Assembly (NCBI RefSeq): GCF_007558865.1
Contig: NZ_VLPK01000004.1
Location: 1 to 64,000 of the forward strand
DNA from: Mucilaginibacter corticis
Lineage (GTDB): Bacteria > Bacteroidota > Bacteroidia > Sphingobacteriales > Sphingobacteriaceae
DNA length: 64,000 bases
Direction: 5' to 3'
Shown: piece by piece, positions 40,412 to 48,782 of the stretch
How the letters are laid out: the number at the start of each line of letters is the position of its first letter
Position numbering within the stretch: the stretch's first letter is position 1
Notes under the pieces: model-generated
Told to the model about the DNA's origin: nothing
The model's database searches: none
What the model saw: only the letters and a program-made list of their open reading frames with translations
Translations under genes and position numbers: made by a program

Positions 40412-41152
40412 ATGAGTTATAAGGATCAGATTGATTTGTTAAAATTACCACAGCATATAGCTATCATAATGGATGGTAATGGCAGATGGGCAAAAGAAAA
40501 AGGCAAATTAAGAGTATTTGGTCATCATAATGGTGTGGCTTCTGTACGGGATGTAGTTGAAGGCGGCGTAAACCTTGGGGTAAAATACCTTACGTTATAC
40601 ACCTTTTCTTCAGAGAATTGGAACCGCCCCAAGCTGGAGGTTATGGCCATTATGGAATTGATGGTTAGTACTATCCACAAAGAGATCAAAAATTTCATGG
40701 ACAAAAATGTTCGCCTTAATGCCATAGGCGATCTGGACATGCTACCCAAAAAATGTTACGAAGAGTTACAAAATGCCATTGAAACCACAGCCGGCAACAC
40801 CGGGCTTGTATTAACACTGGCATTAAGCTACAGCTCTCGCCGCGAAATTGTATATGCTGCTAAATCAATAGCTGCTAAAGTGCAAAGCGGTGAAATACGA
40901 CTTGAAGATATAGACGAAAAACTTTTTGAAGACAACTTATATACCGGCAATATACCAGACCCGGAGTTGTTGATCAGAACAAGCGGCGAGTTTCGTATCA
41001 GTAATTACCTGCTGTGGCAAATTGCTTATGCAGAGCTATACTTTACTACTAAACTATGGCCCGATTTCAGGAAAGAGGATCTTTATGAAGCCATACTTGA
41101 TTACCAAAAACGCGAGCGTCGTTTTGGTAAGACAAGTGAGCAGGTTAACTAA
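40412..41152 (+). CDS. uppS: undecaprenyl diphosphate synthase (isoprenyl transferase)
   Basis: A 246-residue cis-prenyltransferase making the C55 lipid carrier for peptidoglycan and surface glycans. Signature segments are HIAIIMDGNGRWAKEKG (catalytic Asp and following Asn/Gly), HHNGVASVRDVVEG, TLYTFSSENWNRP and PDPELLIRTSGEFRISNYLLWQ. I start it at ATG 40412, preceded by a purine-rich AAAAGGAA, rather than a GTG nine codons up. It precedes bamA, as in related genomes. Confidence 0.95.
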   Translation: MSYKDQIDLLKLPQHIAIIMDGNGRWAKEKGKLRVFGHHNGVASVRDVVEGGVNLGVKYLTLYTFSSENWNRPKLEVMAIMELMVSTIHKEIKNFMDKNVRLNAIGDLDMLPKKCYEELQNAIETTAGNTGLVLTLALSYSSRREIVYAAKSIAAKVQSGEIRLEDIDEKLFEDNLYTGNIPDPELLIRTSGEFRISNYLLWQIAYAELYFTTKLWPDFRKEDLYEAILDYQKRERRFGKTSEQVN

Positions 41153-41215
41153 ATTTTTTCTTTTAACAAATTTTAACAACTGTATAAATTATTTTTAGCC
41201 CACTAAAATATCCGA

Positions 41216-43771
41216 ATGAATAAATTTCTTTTTGCTATACTTTTCTCCGTAATAAGTACTTGTGCGCTGGCCCAGGTCAGGAATACCGTCCCGACTTACA
41301 GGCCGTCGTCATCATCATCATCTGATACTTTAAGCTATTTGAACCCTAAAGAATATATCATTGGTGGCGTAACTATTACAGGTACTGAGCACCTGGATAA
41401 AGAAGTATTGCTTCAAATATCAAAAGTAAACAAGGGCGATAAAATGCTGTTACCCGGCGAAGCCAGTGCAGCCATTGTTAAAAATCTTTATAAAGAGAAT
41501 TTATTTGACGATGTAAAGTTGTACGTAACCAAGCTAAACCTTGATACCGCTTACATCGAGATAGCCGTAAAAGAATTACCGCGTTTGTCAAACCTGCGTT
41601 TATTAGGCATCCGCAAGGGCGAAATAGAGGATATCAATAAGAAATTAGACAGCAAGGGTAAAATTGTAAATACCAATTTAATAAATACCACTACTGCAAC
41701 CATCAAGCGTTTTTATAATGAAAAAGGCTTTTTGAACGCTACGGTAACTATTAAACAAAGGCCTGATCCCGGAGACGCGAACAGTTTGATATTAGATGTT
41801 ACTATTAATAAAGGCAGAAAGGTAATGATCAACTCGGTTACCTTTGAGGGTAATAAAGACTTTTCGCAGGCAAAGCTTAGGGGTTTCTTATCTAAAACAC
41901 GTACCCGTAAATTCTATAACATATTTGGTTCTAAAAAATTCAAGGACGATAAGTACACCGAGGATAAGCAAAACCTAATCGATAAGATGAAAGAGCACGG
42001 TTACTTTGATGCTGCTTTAGTAAAAGATACGGTTACCAAACATGATTATGAAACTGTTGACGTAAAGATCAAAATTTACGAAGGACAGAAATATTATTTC
42101 GGTAATATTAAATGGTCTGGCAATGCTAAATTTAGTGATGCTTACTTAGCCGCGTATCTGCGTATTAAAAAAGGTGATGTATTTAGTGAAGAGGCATTAA
42201 CCAAGCGCTTAAGCGGCGGTGGCCCAAGTGGCGACGACATTTCATCATTGTATTTAAATGATGGATACCTGACTTACAATGCCGATCCGGTAATTAACAT
42301 CCGCCATGATACAGTTGATTTGGATATCAGGGTGTTTGAAGGTCCGCAGTACACCATCAACCGTGTAACGGTTAAAGGTAACGATGTAACCAACGATAAA
42401 GTGGTTATACGCGAACTGGAAACATTACCGGGCCAGAAATTCAATAAAGCGGCCCTGATTGAAAGTACGCGTGTAATTGGCCAGTTGGGTAACTTTGATG
42501 ACACTAAAACTGAACCAAGGCCGGTAAACATTAATCCGGCAGATGGTACGGTCGATCTGATCTATAACGTAGTTGAAAAACCGTCAGACCAGGTTGAGCT
42601 TTCAGGTGGTTTTGGTGGCGGCCAGTTTGTGGGTACACTGGGCCTTACCTTCAATAACTTTGCTATAAAAAATATTTTCCACCTTAAAGACTACAAACCA
42701 CTGCCAAAAGGCGATGGTGAGAAGCTAAGCTTAAGGGGCCAGTCAAGCGGCAGGTCATACCAAAACTATTCGTTTACGTTTTCTGAGCCATGGTTAGGTG
42801 GTAAAAAGCCAATTTACTTCGCGGTATCAGCCTACACCCAGTTAAGTTCAACCGGGCAGTATTATGCCAAAACAGACCCTAACTATAACCACTTACGCAT
42901 AAACGGTGTTGGTGTTACTTTAGGTAAGCGTTTAAAATGGCCTGACAACCACTTCCAGTTAAATTACTCATTAAACTTTGACCACTACGCGTTAGATAAT
43001 TATCCGGGTTACCTGTTCCAAAACGGTACTTCTTATAATATCAAGTTAACGCAGGAGCTTTCACGTAACTCGTTAGAAGGTTCGCCGGTATTCCCTACAG
43101 GTGGTTCAAATATCAAGTTTACATTACAAGGTACGCCGCCTTACTCGCTGTTTAACAGCATCAACTATAAGCTGCCGCCAACACAAGAGCAATTATACCA
43201 TTTTGTAGAATATTACAAAACCAAGTTTGACGCGCAATGGTACATTGGCCTTGGCGGTAAATTTGTATTGATGAGCCAGGCCCGTTTTGGTTTTCTTGGC
43301 GAGTATAACTCTATCGTACCGGGATCGCCGTTTGAGCGTTTTAAATTGGGTGGTGACGGTATGCAGAGCTACCAGTTTTTACAGGGTAGTGATATCATTG
43401 GTTTACGCGGTTATCAAAACTTTTCTATCGTGCCGGTTGGGTCACACTACAATGCCGATACCAACCCGGGTAGTGCTATCTACGATAAGTTAACATTTGA
43501 AATACGTCACCCTGTTATTACCAGTTCATCTGCAACTATATTCTTACTGGTATTTGCTGAAGGCGGTAACGTTTGGGATAAATTCTCGCAATTTAATCCT
43601 TATAACGTTAGAAGATCAACAGGTATTGGCGCACGGATTTTTTTACCTATTTTTGGTTTACTTGGTTTGGATTATGGCTACGGTTACGATCCTATCCCGG
43701 GCATACCGTCGGCTAATAAAGGGCAGTTTAGCTTCTCTATTTCACAAAGCCTGAGCGGTGGCTTTAACTAA
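41216..43771 (+). CDS. bamA: outer-membrane assembly factor BamA
   Basis: An 851-residue Omp85 protein. A signal peptide (AILFSVISTCALAQ), a Ser-rich linker and POTRA domains starting YIIGGVTITGTEHLDKEVL run to about residue 440; the DKMKEHGYFDAALV repeat and GYLTYNADPVINIR belong to them. The C-terminal 16-strand barrel (from QVELSGGFGGGQFVGTLG) contains the VLRGY-like lid region FKLGGDGMQSYQ/GLRGYQN and ends FSFSISQSLSGGF. It inserts beta-barrels into the outer membrane. Two Skp-like genes follow. Confidence 0.95.
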   Translation: MNKFLFAILFSVISTCALAQVRNTVPTYRPSSSSSSDTLSYLNPKEYIIGGVTITGTEHLDKEVLLQISKVNKGDKMLLPGEASAAIVKNLYKENLFDDVKLYVTKLNLDTAYIEIAVKELPRLSNLRLLGIRKGEIEDINKKLDSKGKIVNTNLINTTTATIKRFYNEKGFLNATVTIKQRPDPGDANSLILDVTINKGRKVMINSVTFEGNKDFSQAKLRGFLSKTRTRKFYNIFGSKKFKDDKYTEDKQNLIDKMKEHGYFDAALVKDTVTKHDYETVDVKIKIYEGQKYYFGNIKWSGNAKFSDAYLAAYLRIKKGDVFSEEALTKRLSGGGPSGDDISSLYLNDGYLTYNADPVINIRHDTVDLDIRVFEGPQYTINRVTVKGNDVTNDKVVIRELETLPGQKFNKAALIESTRVIGQLGNFDDTKTEPRPVNINPADGTVDLIYNVVEKPSDQVELSGGFGGGQFVGTLGLTFNNFAIKNIFHLKDYKPLPKGDGEKLSLRGQSSGRSYQNYSFTFSEPWLGGKKPIYFAVSAYTQLSSTGQYYAKTDPNYNHLRINGVGVTLGKRLKWPDNHFQLNYSLNFDHYALDNYPGYLFQNGTSYNIKLTQELSRNSLEGSPVFPTGGSNIKFTLQGTPPYSLFNSINYKLPPTQEQLYHFVEYYKTKFDAQWYIGLGGKFVLMSQARFGFLGEYNSIVPGSPFERFKLGGDGMQSYQFLQGSDIIGLRGYQNFSIVPVGSHYNADTNPGSAIYDKLTFEIRHPVITSSSATIFLLVFAEGGNVWDKFSQFNPYNVRRSTGIGARIFLPIFGLLGLDYGYGYDPIPGIPSANKGQFSFSISQSLSGGFN

Positions 43772-43783
43772 ATAGAAAAAAAA

Positions 43784-44317
43784 TTGATGAAAAAGGTAAT
43801 TTTAGTATTCGCTTTTACGTTTTTAGCATGCGCAGGCGCATTTGCTCAACGTTTTGGTTATGTTGACTCTGATTACATTTTAAAACACATGCCTGAGTAC
43901 GTATCGGCACAAAAACAGTTAAGCGCGCTATCAGATCAATGGCAAAAAGAGGTTGACAACCGCTTCCAGGAAATTGACAGGATGTACAAGGCGTACCAGG
44001 CAGACCAGGTGTTAATGTCGGCAGATATGAAAAAACGCCGCGAGGACGAAGTGGTTACCAAAGAAAAAGCCGCGAAAGATTTTCAACGTCAAAAATTTGG
44101 CCCGGACGGCGAGCTGGAAACAAAAAGCAGCGCCGTGATGAAACCCATACAAGACAGGGTGGCCAAAGCAGTGCAAGCCGTTGCCGAAGACCAGAACCTG
44201 GATATGATATTTGATAAAAACAGCGAGGTTATAATGCTGTATGCTAATCCGCGTTACGATAAGAGCGCCGATGTGATAACACGCCTGGGATTAAAGCCCG
44301 GAGTATTTGCTAAATAA
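43784..44317 (+). CDS. OmpH/Skp-family periplasmic chaperone 1
   Basis: A 177-residue periplasmic chaperone: signal peptide (FAFTFLACAGAFA), then RFGYVDSDYILKHMPEYVSAQKQL, long coiled-coil arms rich in Lys/Glu/Gln (KRREDEVVTKEKAAKDFQRQK) and the closing MKPIQDRVAKAVQAVAEDQNLDMIFDK. Skp trimers hold unfolded outer-membrane proteins for the BamA machine. It lies 12 bp after bamA and 53 bp before a paralogue. Confidence 0.93.
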   Translation: MMKKVILVFAFTFLACAGAFAQRFGYVDSDYILKHMPEYVSAQKQLSALSDQWQKEVDNRFQEIDRMYKAYQADQVLMSADMKKRREDEVVTKEKAAKDFQRQKFGPDGELETKSSAVMKPIQDRVAKAVQAVAEDQNLDMIFDKNSEVIMLYANPRYDKSADVITRLGLKPGVFAK

Positions 44318-44370
44318 AATTATTATATATATAATCGCACATTAATTAAATTAAACAGAACAAAAGAACA

Positions 44371-44910
44371 ATGAAAAAACTATTTAAAGTTGCTTTAGTC
44401 GCAGTAGGCATGATGTCGATGGGCAACTTTGCCAAGGCACAAACAAAAATTGCATACATCAATACTAACGATTTGATTCAGGCAATGCCCGAACTTAAAA
44501 CCGTTAACACCCAGATAGACGCTTACAAAAAAACATTTTTAGATGTTTTACAAGGTATGGGCAAAGAGTTGCAGGACAAAAGCGCTGATTACCAGGCTAA
44601 ACAAGCAACTATGACCGACGCGGTAAAAACTGCTAAACAAAGTGATTTGGCTGACTTACAAAAACGCGCTCAGGATTACCAAAATGACGCGCAACAAAAA
44701 GTTGAAGCTAAAGGCCAGGAATTGATGAAACCAATCCTTGATAAAGTTCATAACGCTATTGCTGAAGTAGCTAAAGAAAAAGGATTTACTTATGTATTAG
44801 ATTCATCACAAACAGCTTTATTGGTGTCTCCACCGGCTGATGATCTGATCGCCCCGGTAAAAGCTAAATTAGGCTTAAGTGCAGGTGCGCCAGCTGCCGG
44901 TACAAAATAA
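44371..44910 (+). CDS. OmpH/Skp-family periplasmic chaperone 2
   Basis: A 179-residue paralogue of the preceding gene with signal peptide (ALVAVGMMSMGNFAKAQ), TKIAYINTNDLIQAMPELKTVNTQ, a coiled-coil middle, and ELMKPILDKVHNAIAEVAKEKGFTYVLDSS. The tandem pair after bamA is conserved in Bacteroidota. A strong terminator follows, ending the uppS-bamA-skp-skp unit. Confidence 0.94.
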   Translation: MKKLFKVALVAVGMMSMGNFAKAQTKIAYINTNDLIQAMPELKTVNTQIDAYKKTFLDVLQGMGKELQDKSADYQAKQATMTDAVKTAKQSDLADLQKRAQDYQNDAQQKVEAKGQELMKPILDKVHNAIAEVAKEKGFTYVLDSSQTALLVSPPADDLIAPVKAKLGLSAGAPAAGTK

Positions 44911-44928
44911 TTTAAATAACACATTTAT

Positions 44929-44962
44929 AAAAAGCGCCTCATTATACGGGGCGCTTTTTTTA
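44929..44962 (+). terminator. intrinsic terminator after the second skp gene
   Basis: AAAAAGCGCC, an 11-nt loop, then GGCGCTTTTTT with further T: a 10-bp stem and T run 19 bp after the stop. Confidence 0.9.
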
Positions 44963-44968
44963 TTTTTG
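44961..44968 (+). promoter_or_regulatory. -7 element for murI
   Basis: TATTTTTG, exact consensus, directly after the terminator; the leader to the murI ATG would be about 65 nt. Confidence 0.45.
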
Positions 44969-45038
44969 GTCATATTTGGGGGATTGCACTGATATAGATC
45001 ACCAATCTTCAAACTTCAACAACCAATCTTTAACAGAA

Positions 45039-45875
45039 ATGCAGCCCATAGGTATATTTGATTCAGGCATTGGCGGGTTAACCGTTTTTCGTTCTATCGC
45101 AGAGCAATTACCGGGGTATGATTATATTTATTTGGGCGATAACAGCCGTGCGCCGTATGGCAACCGCTCGTTTAAAACCATCCATCAATATACCTGGGAA
45201 TGTGTACAATGGTTATTTAAGCAGGATTGTCCGCTGATCATTCTGGCTTGTAATACCGCATCGGCAAAGGCATTGCGTACCATCCAGCAAAAAGATATGC
45301 AGGGCCTTGACCCTTCAAAACGGGTTCTGGGCGTAATAAGGCCTACAGCCGAGGTTATAGGCGATTATTCGGCAACAAAAGAAATAGGCGTATTAGGTAC
45401 TAGCGGAACGGTACAGTCAGAATCATACCTGATAGAGATCCAGAAATTCTTCCCCAAACTCAAGGTTTACCAGCAAGCCTGCCCCTTATGGGTGCCCTTG
45501 GTTGAAAGCGGCGAGTATGAAAAGCCCGGGTCAGACTTTTTTATAAAAGAATACCTTGACCAGATCATGGTGCAGTCTGCCGATATTGATACCCTTTTAT
45601 TAGCCTGCACCCATTATCCTTTATTGCAGGATCAGATAAAAGCGCATTTACCTGCCAACGTAAATGTGGTAGCCCAGGGCGATATCGTAGCCAAAAGCTT
45701 GGCAGATTACCTGCAGCGTCACCCCGAACTGGAACAAAAAATAAGCCGCAGCGGTACCCGTGAATTTTACACAACCGACGACACCACAGACTTTGACCGT
45801 CATGCCTCACGCTTCTTTGCCGCGCCGGTAACGTCATCATTTGTATCGGTTACAGAATTTAGTTGTAATAAGTGA
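45039..45875 (+). CDS. murI: glutamate racemase
   Basis: A 278-residue enzyme supplying D-glutamate for peptidoglycan. It begins MQPIGIFDSGIGGLTVFR; the two catalytic Cys are in ILACNTASA (Cys71) and LLACTHYPLL (Cys190), with the substrate loop YLGDNSRAPYGN. I start it at the ATG 45039; an upstream in-frame TTG would add 21 non-family residues. Confidence 0.95.
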   Translation: MQPIGIFDSGIGGLTVFRSIAEQLPGYDYIYLGDNSRAPYGNRSFKTIHQYTWECVQWLFKQDCPLIILACNTASAKALRTIQQKDMQGLDPSKRVLGVIRPTAEVIGDYSATKEIGVLGTSGTVQSESYLIEIQKFFPKLKVYQQACPLWVPLVESGEYEKPGSDFFIKEYLDQIMVQSADIDTLLLACTHYPLLQDQIKAHLPANVNVVAQGDIVAKSLADYLQRHPELEQKISRSGTREFYTTDDTTDFDRHASRFFAAPVTSSFVSVTEFSCNK

Positions 45876-45973
45876 AATTGGCTTTAAGACCATACTTTCA
45901 CCAATTTTAATTAATTCCTACCAGTTTGGTCAACTTTATGGTGGTAATCCAACTCAATCAATTCAAAATTTCT

Positions 45974-45981
45974 TAAGTTTG
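45974..45981 (+). promoter_or_regulatory. -7 element of the nuoHIJKLMN operon
   Basis: TAAGTTTG, exact consensus, 17 bp before the TTG start of nuoH. It supports independent transcription of this partial complex I cluster. Confidence 0.58.
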
Positions 45982-45998
45982 CAGCTAAAGCAAACCGG

Positions 45999-47069
45999 TT
46001 GAACTTTTATATTACATATTTCATTATTGCGATAGGCTTATTTGCTTTTGTAGCCGTATTTACATTGTTTGGCGTATATGCCGAACGCAAGCTTTCTGCC
46101 TTTATACAAGACAGGCTTGGCCCTACCGAAGTGGGCAAATTTGGTTTGCTGCAAACGCTGGCAGATATCATAAAACTTATTCAAAAAGAACTGATCATAC
46201 CTGCCCCTGCCGATAAAGTACTTTTCCTGATGGCGCCAGTAATTATTTTTGTGGCAGTTTATCTTGGTTTCGCGGCCCTGCCGTGGGCTCCGGGTCTTGC
46301 CCCGGCCAATATCAATATCGGTCTGTATTATATTTTAGCTATTATCTCTATTGAAACATTAGGTATACTGATGGCTGGTTGGGGATCAAACAATAAGTAT
46401 TCTATTTTAGGTGCCATGCGGTCGGCTGCGCAGATCATCTCTTATGAGATCCCGGCGGGGTTTGCGCTGATATCTGTAGTTATGATAGCGCAAACGCTGA
46501 ACCTGCAGGATATTTCTTTACAACAGGGAATCTTATCCGCAGAAAAAACAAAATTTTTAGGTTTTTGGGATGTATCAGCGACGGGAGGGATACTGTCATG
46601 GAATATTTTCAGGGCACCGCACCTCATCGTCGCCTTCGTGATATATTTTATAGCGTCATTAGCTGAGAGTAACCGTGCACCGTTCGATATTCCGGAAGCA
46701 GAATCTGAATTGGTAGCAGGCTTTCATACCGAATTTACCGGGCTGCAGTTCGCGCTGGTGTTCCTAGCAGAATATGCCATGATGTTTTTGGTATCAATGG
46801 TTGGGGTGATATTGTTTTTAGGTGCGTGGAATACACCGCTGCCCAACATGGGAGCAGTGCAATTGGCGACATGGACAACCGGAACGGCATGGGGAATATT
46901 CTGGATCCTGGCAAAAACCTTAACACTGGTAGTGATACAGATGTGGATAAGGTGGACCTTACCCCGTTTACGCGTTGATCAGTTAATGAATTTATGCTGG
47001 AAGGTGCTGACACCCCTGGCGTTTTTATGTATGCTGATATCGGGGATATGGCGGTTATGGTTGATGTAG
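45999..47069 (+). CDS. nuoH: NADH-quinone oxidoreductase subunit H
   Basis: A 356-residue membrane subunit that forms much of the quinone chamber and the start of the proton path. GVYAERKLSAFIQDRLGPTEVGKFGLLQTLADIIKL is the conserved first loop, ESNRAPFDIPEAESELVAGFHTEF the second, and FKWILRWTLPRLRVDQLM-like ending (WIRWTLPRLRVDQLMNLCWK). The start is TTG; no ATG or GTG occurs between the preceding in-frame stop and the first helix. A -7 element lies just upstream. It heads a nuoH-I-J-K-L-M-N run with no nuoA-G in the window. Confidence 0.95.
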   Translation: MNFYITYFIIAIGLFAFVAVFTLFGVYAERKLSAFIQDRLGPTEVGKFGLLQTLADIIKLIQKELIIPAPADKVLFLMAPVIIFVAVYLGFAALPWAPGLAPANINIGLYYILAIISIETLGILMAGWGSNNKYSILGAMRSAAQIISYEIPAGFALISVVMIAQTLNLQDISLQQGILSAEKTKFLGFWDVSATGGILSWNIFRAPHLIVAFVIYFIASLAESNRAPFDIPEAESELVAGFHTEFTGLQFALVFLAEYAMMFLVSMVGVILFLGAWNTPLPNMGAVQLATWTTGTAWGIFWILAKTLTLVVIQMWIRWTLPRLRVDQLMNLCWKVLTPLAFLCMLISGIWRLWLM

Positions 47070-47082
47070 TGTTGATTTCGAA

Positions 47083-47165
47083 TTTCGGATGTTCGATTTC
47101 GAATTTAAAAGTTAAAAATTAGTGAAGTGCAGATCGGTGTAATCAAACAAAGATCGGTGAAATCA
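47083..47165. repeat. word repeats and 15-bp direct repeat between nuoH and nuoI
   Basis: TTCGAATTTCGGATGTTCGATTTCGAATTT words (47076-47105 region) are followed by a direct repeat AGATCGGTGTAATCA (47131-47145) / AGATCGGTGAAATCA (47151-47165), 14 of 15 identical, 20 bp apart, ending five bases before the nuoI ATG. Confidence 0.7.
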
Positions 47166-47169
47166 TAAA

Positions 47170-47760
47170 ATGAATAGAGCAATAAACGGATTTACTACAG
47201 CATGGAAGGGCTTAACGCTTACTTTCAGGCACCTGTTTGCGGGTAACGCTAAGCGGGAAGTAATATCTGTGCGCGATGATAATTATTTTAAGCAACTGGA
47301 CGAACGTACCAATACTATCCAGTACCCGCACCAAAAACTGCCCGTACCCGAAGTGGGCCGTTACCAGCTGGATGTGGAAATGGATGATTGTATTGTATGC
47401 GACCTTTGCGCTAAAATTTGCCCGGTTGATTGTATCACTATAGAGTCGATAAAATCTACCACCGGTTCTATTGGCGAAACATCTGATGGTTCAAAGAAAC
47501 TACTGTATGCCGCTAAGTTTGATATTGATATGGCCAAGTGCATGTATTGCGGCTTATGTACCATAGTTTGCCCCACAGAATGTATTGTAATGACCAATCA
47601 GTACGACAAAAGTGTTTTCGAACTGAAGAACCTGAACTACGAGTTTTCTGAAATGTCGCCCGAAGACGCTGCCGAAAAAAGGCAGTTATTAGAAAATCAA
47701 CTGGCCGAAAGGCAGGCCGCGAAACTGGCTGCCCTAAATAAAAAGGAGGGCAGTGCATGA
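47170..47760 (+). CDS. nuoI: NADH-quinone oxidoreductase subunit I
   Basis: A 196-residue ferredoxin-like subunit carrying two [4Fe-4S] clusters: CIVCDLCAKICPVDCI and CMYCGLCTIVCPTECI, the N6a/N6b sites that pass electrons to the quinone module. An N-terminal helix (GFTTAWKGLTLTFRHLF) anchors it at the membrane. The TGA stop overlaps the nuoJ ATG (ATGA). Confidence 0.95.
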   Translation: MNRAINGFTTAWKGLTLTFRHLFAGNAKREVISVRDDNYFKQLDERTNTIQYPHQKLPVPEVGRYQLDVEMDDCIVCDLCAKICPVDCITIESIKSTTGSIGETSDGSKKLLYAAKFDIDMAKCMYCGLCTIVCPTECIVMTNQYDKSVFELKNLNYEFSEMSPEDAAEKRQLLENQLAERQAAKLAALNKKEGSA

Positions 47761-48308
47761 ACATAGCGCAAGTCATTTTCTATGTAATGGCCTTTGTGGT
47801 TATAGCATCGGCATTGTTTGTGGCAAGTAGCAAAAATTTGGTGCGTTCTATATTTATGTTCTTTATCACGCTGTTTGGCCTTGCAGGTTTGTATGTACTG
47901 GCTTTGGCCGATTTTGTGGCCGTCACCCAGATCGTGATCTATGTAGGCGGGGTATTGGTATTGATACTATTTGCCTTTATGCTGTCTGGCAAAGAAACGC
48001 TGGGTATTTTACAACAACAGAAAGGTAAATTTATTAGTGTGAGCAAGTTGCCCGCATTACTATTGGCCGCGCTGTTTTTTGTGGTGATGGTAAATGTAGT
48101 GCTTAAAACAGATGTAAATAATTTGCCTTGGATAAAGCAGGTTACCGCGGCAAATGCAGCCATAAAGCCAAATGATCTAATGATAGACAACATCGGCATC
48201 AATTTAATGACACGATATCTGCTGCCGTTTGAAGCTATATCCATTTTATTGATGATGGCCCTGGTTGGCGCAGCGCATTTGGCAAGGAAGGAGCGTGGGG
48301 CTATATGA
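47757..48308 (+). CDS. nuoJ: NADH-quinone oxidoreductase subunit J
   Basis: A 183-residue membrane subunit with five helices; LVRSIFMFFITLFGLAGLYVLALADFVAVTQIVIYVGGVLVLILFAFML is the conserved core. It contributes to the proton path beside NuoK. Overlaps of four bases with both nuoI and nuoK indicate tight coupling. Confidence 0.94.
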   Translation: MNIAQVIFYVMAFVVIASALFVASSKNLVRSIFMFFITLFGLAGLYVLALADFVAVTQIVIYVGGVLVLILFAFMLSGKETLGILQQQKGKFISVSKLPALLLAALFFVVMVNVVLKTDVNNLPWIKQVTAANAAIKPNDLMIDNIGINLMTRYLLPFEAISILLMMALVGAAHLARKERGAI

Positions 48309-48610
48309 TCACACTAACTGATTTCCTGATTGTCAGCGCGGCGTTGTTTTGCATTGGTTTATACATGATCATAACCAAGCATAACGCCATACAAATTTTA
48401 ATAGGAATAGAGTTAATGCTTAACGCCGCTATTTTAAACCTGGTAGCATTTGGCAAATTTGATAAAATAGCCAATGGCGGGCAAGTGTTTGCCTTGTTTG
48501 CCATTGTACTGGCAGCAGCCACAACGGCGGTTGCTTTGGCCATTATACTTAACGTTTATAAAAAATACAGAACCATTGATCCGGGTAAGATCGATGGGTT
48601 GAAGGATTAG
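48305..48610 (+). CDS. nuoK: NADH-quinone oxidoreductase subunit K
   Basis: A 101-residue three-helix subunit with two buried Glu expected in IGIELMLNAAILNLVAF and in the preceding ALFCIGLYMIITKHNAIQILIGIE; AIVLAAATTAVALAIILNVYKKY closes it. Its ATG overlaps the nuoJ stop by four bases. A 172-bp spacer with a palindromic element separates it from nuoL. Confidence 0.95.
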   Translation: MITLTDFLIVSAALFCIGLYMIITKHNAIQILIGIELMLNAAILNLVAFGKFDKIANGGQVFALFAIVLAAATTAVALAIILNVYKKYRTIDPGKIDGLKD

Positions 48611-48657
48611 TTATGCGCTCAGGGATAGAAGCAATAAGCAGAAGCACAGGCATGTGC

Positions 48658-48758
48658 GACTCCCCTCTCAAAAGGGGGAAGGGGTGTGTCCTTTTGCGCG
48701 CATCAAGACACCCCTGCAGCCGCACAGTCAAACACGCCCCCTCTCAAGAGGGGAGCTT
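48658..48758. repeat. GC-rich triple-hairpin element between nuoK and nuoL
   Basis: Two copies of CCCCTCTC-x-AGGGG type palindromes (48662-48676 and 48738-48754), themselves inverted relative to each other (CTCCCCTCT at left, AGAGGGGAG at right), enclose GGGGTGTGTC and GACACCCC arms. The outer, middle and local pairings can form a cruciform of about 100 bp. It is the only long gap inside an otherwise overlapping operon. Confidence 0.78.
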
Positions 48759-48782
48759 TATGAATATTATTAAATACAATAT

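Noticed and set aside
41216..43771. TamA instead of BamA
   Set aside because: The POTRA number, length, C-terminal barrel and the following skp pair fit BamA.
48611..48782. A small gene between nuoK and nuoL
   Set aside because: Open frames here are short and consist of palindrome sequence; the hairpin structure explains the segment better.
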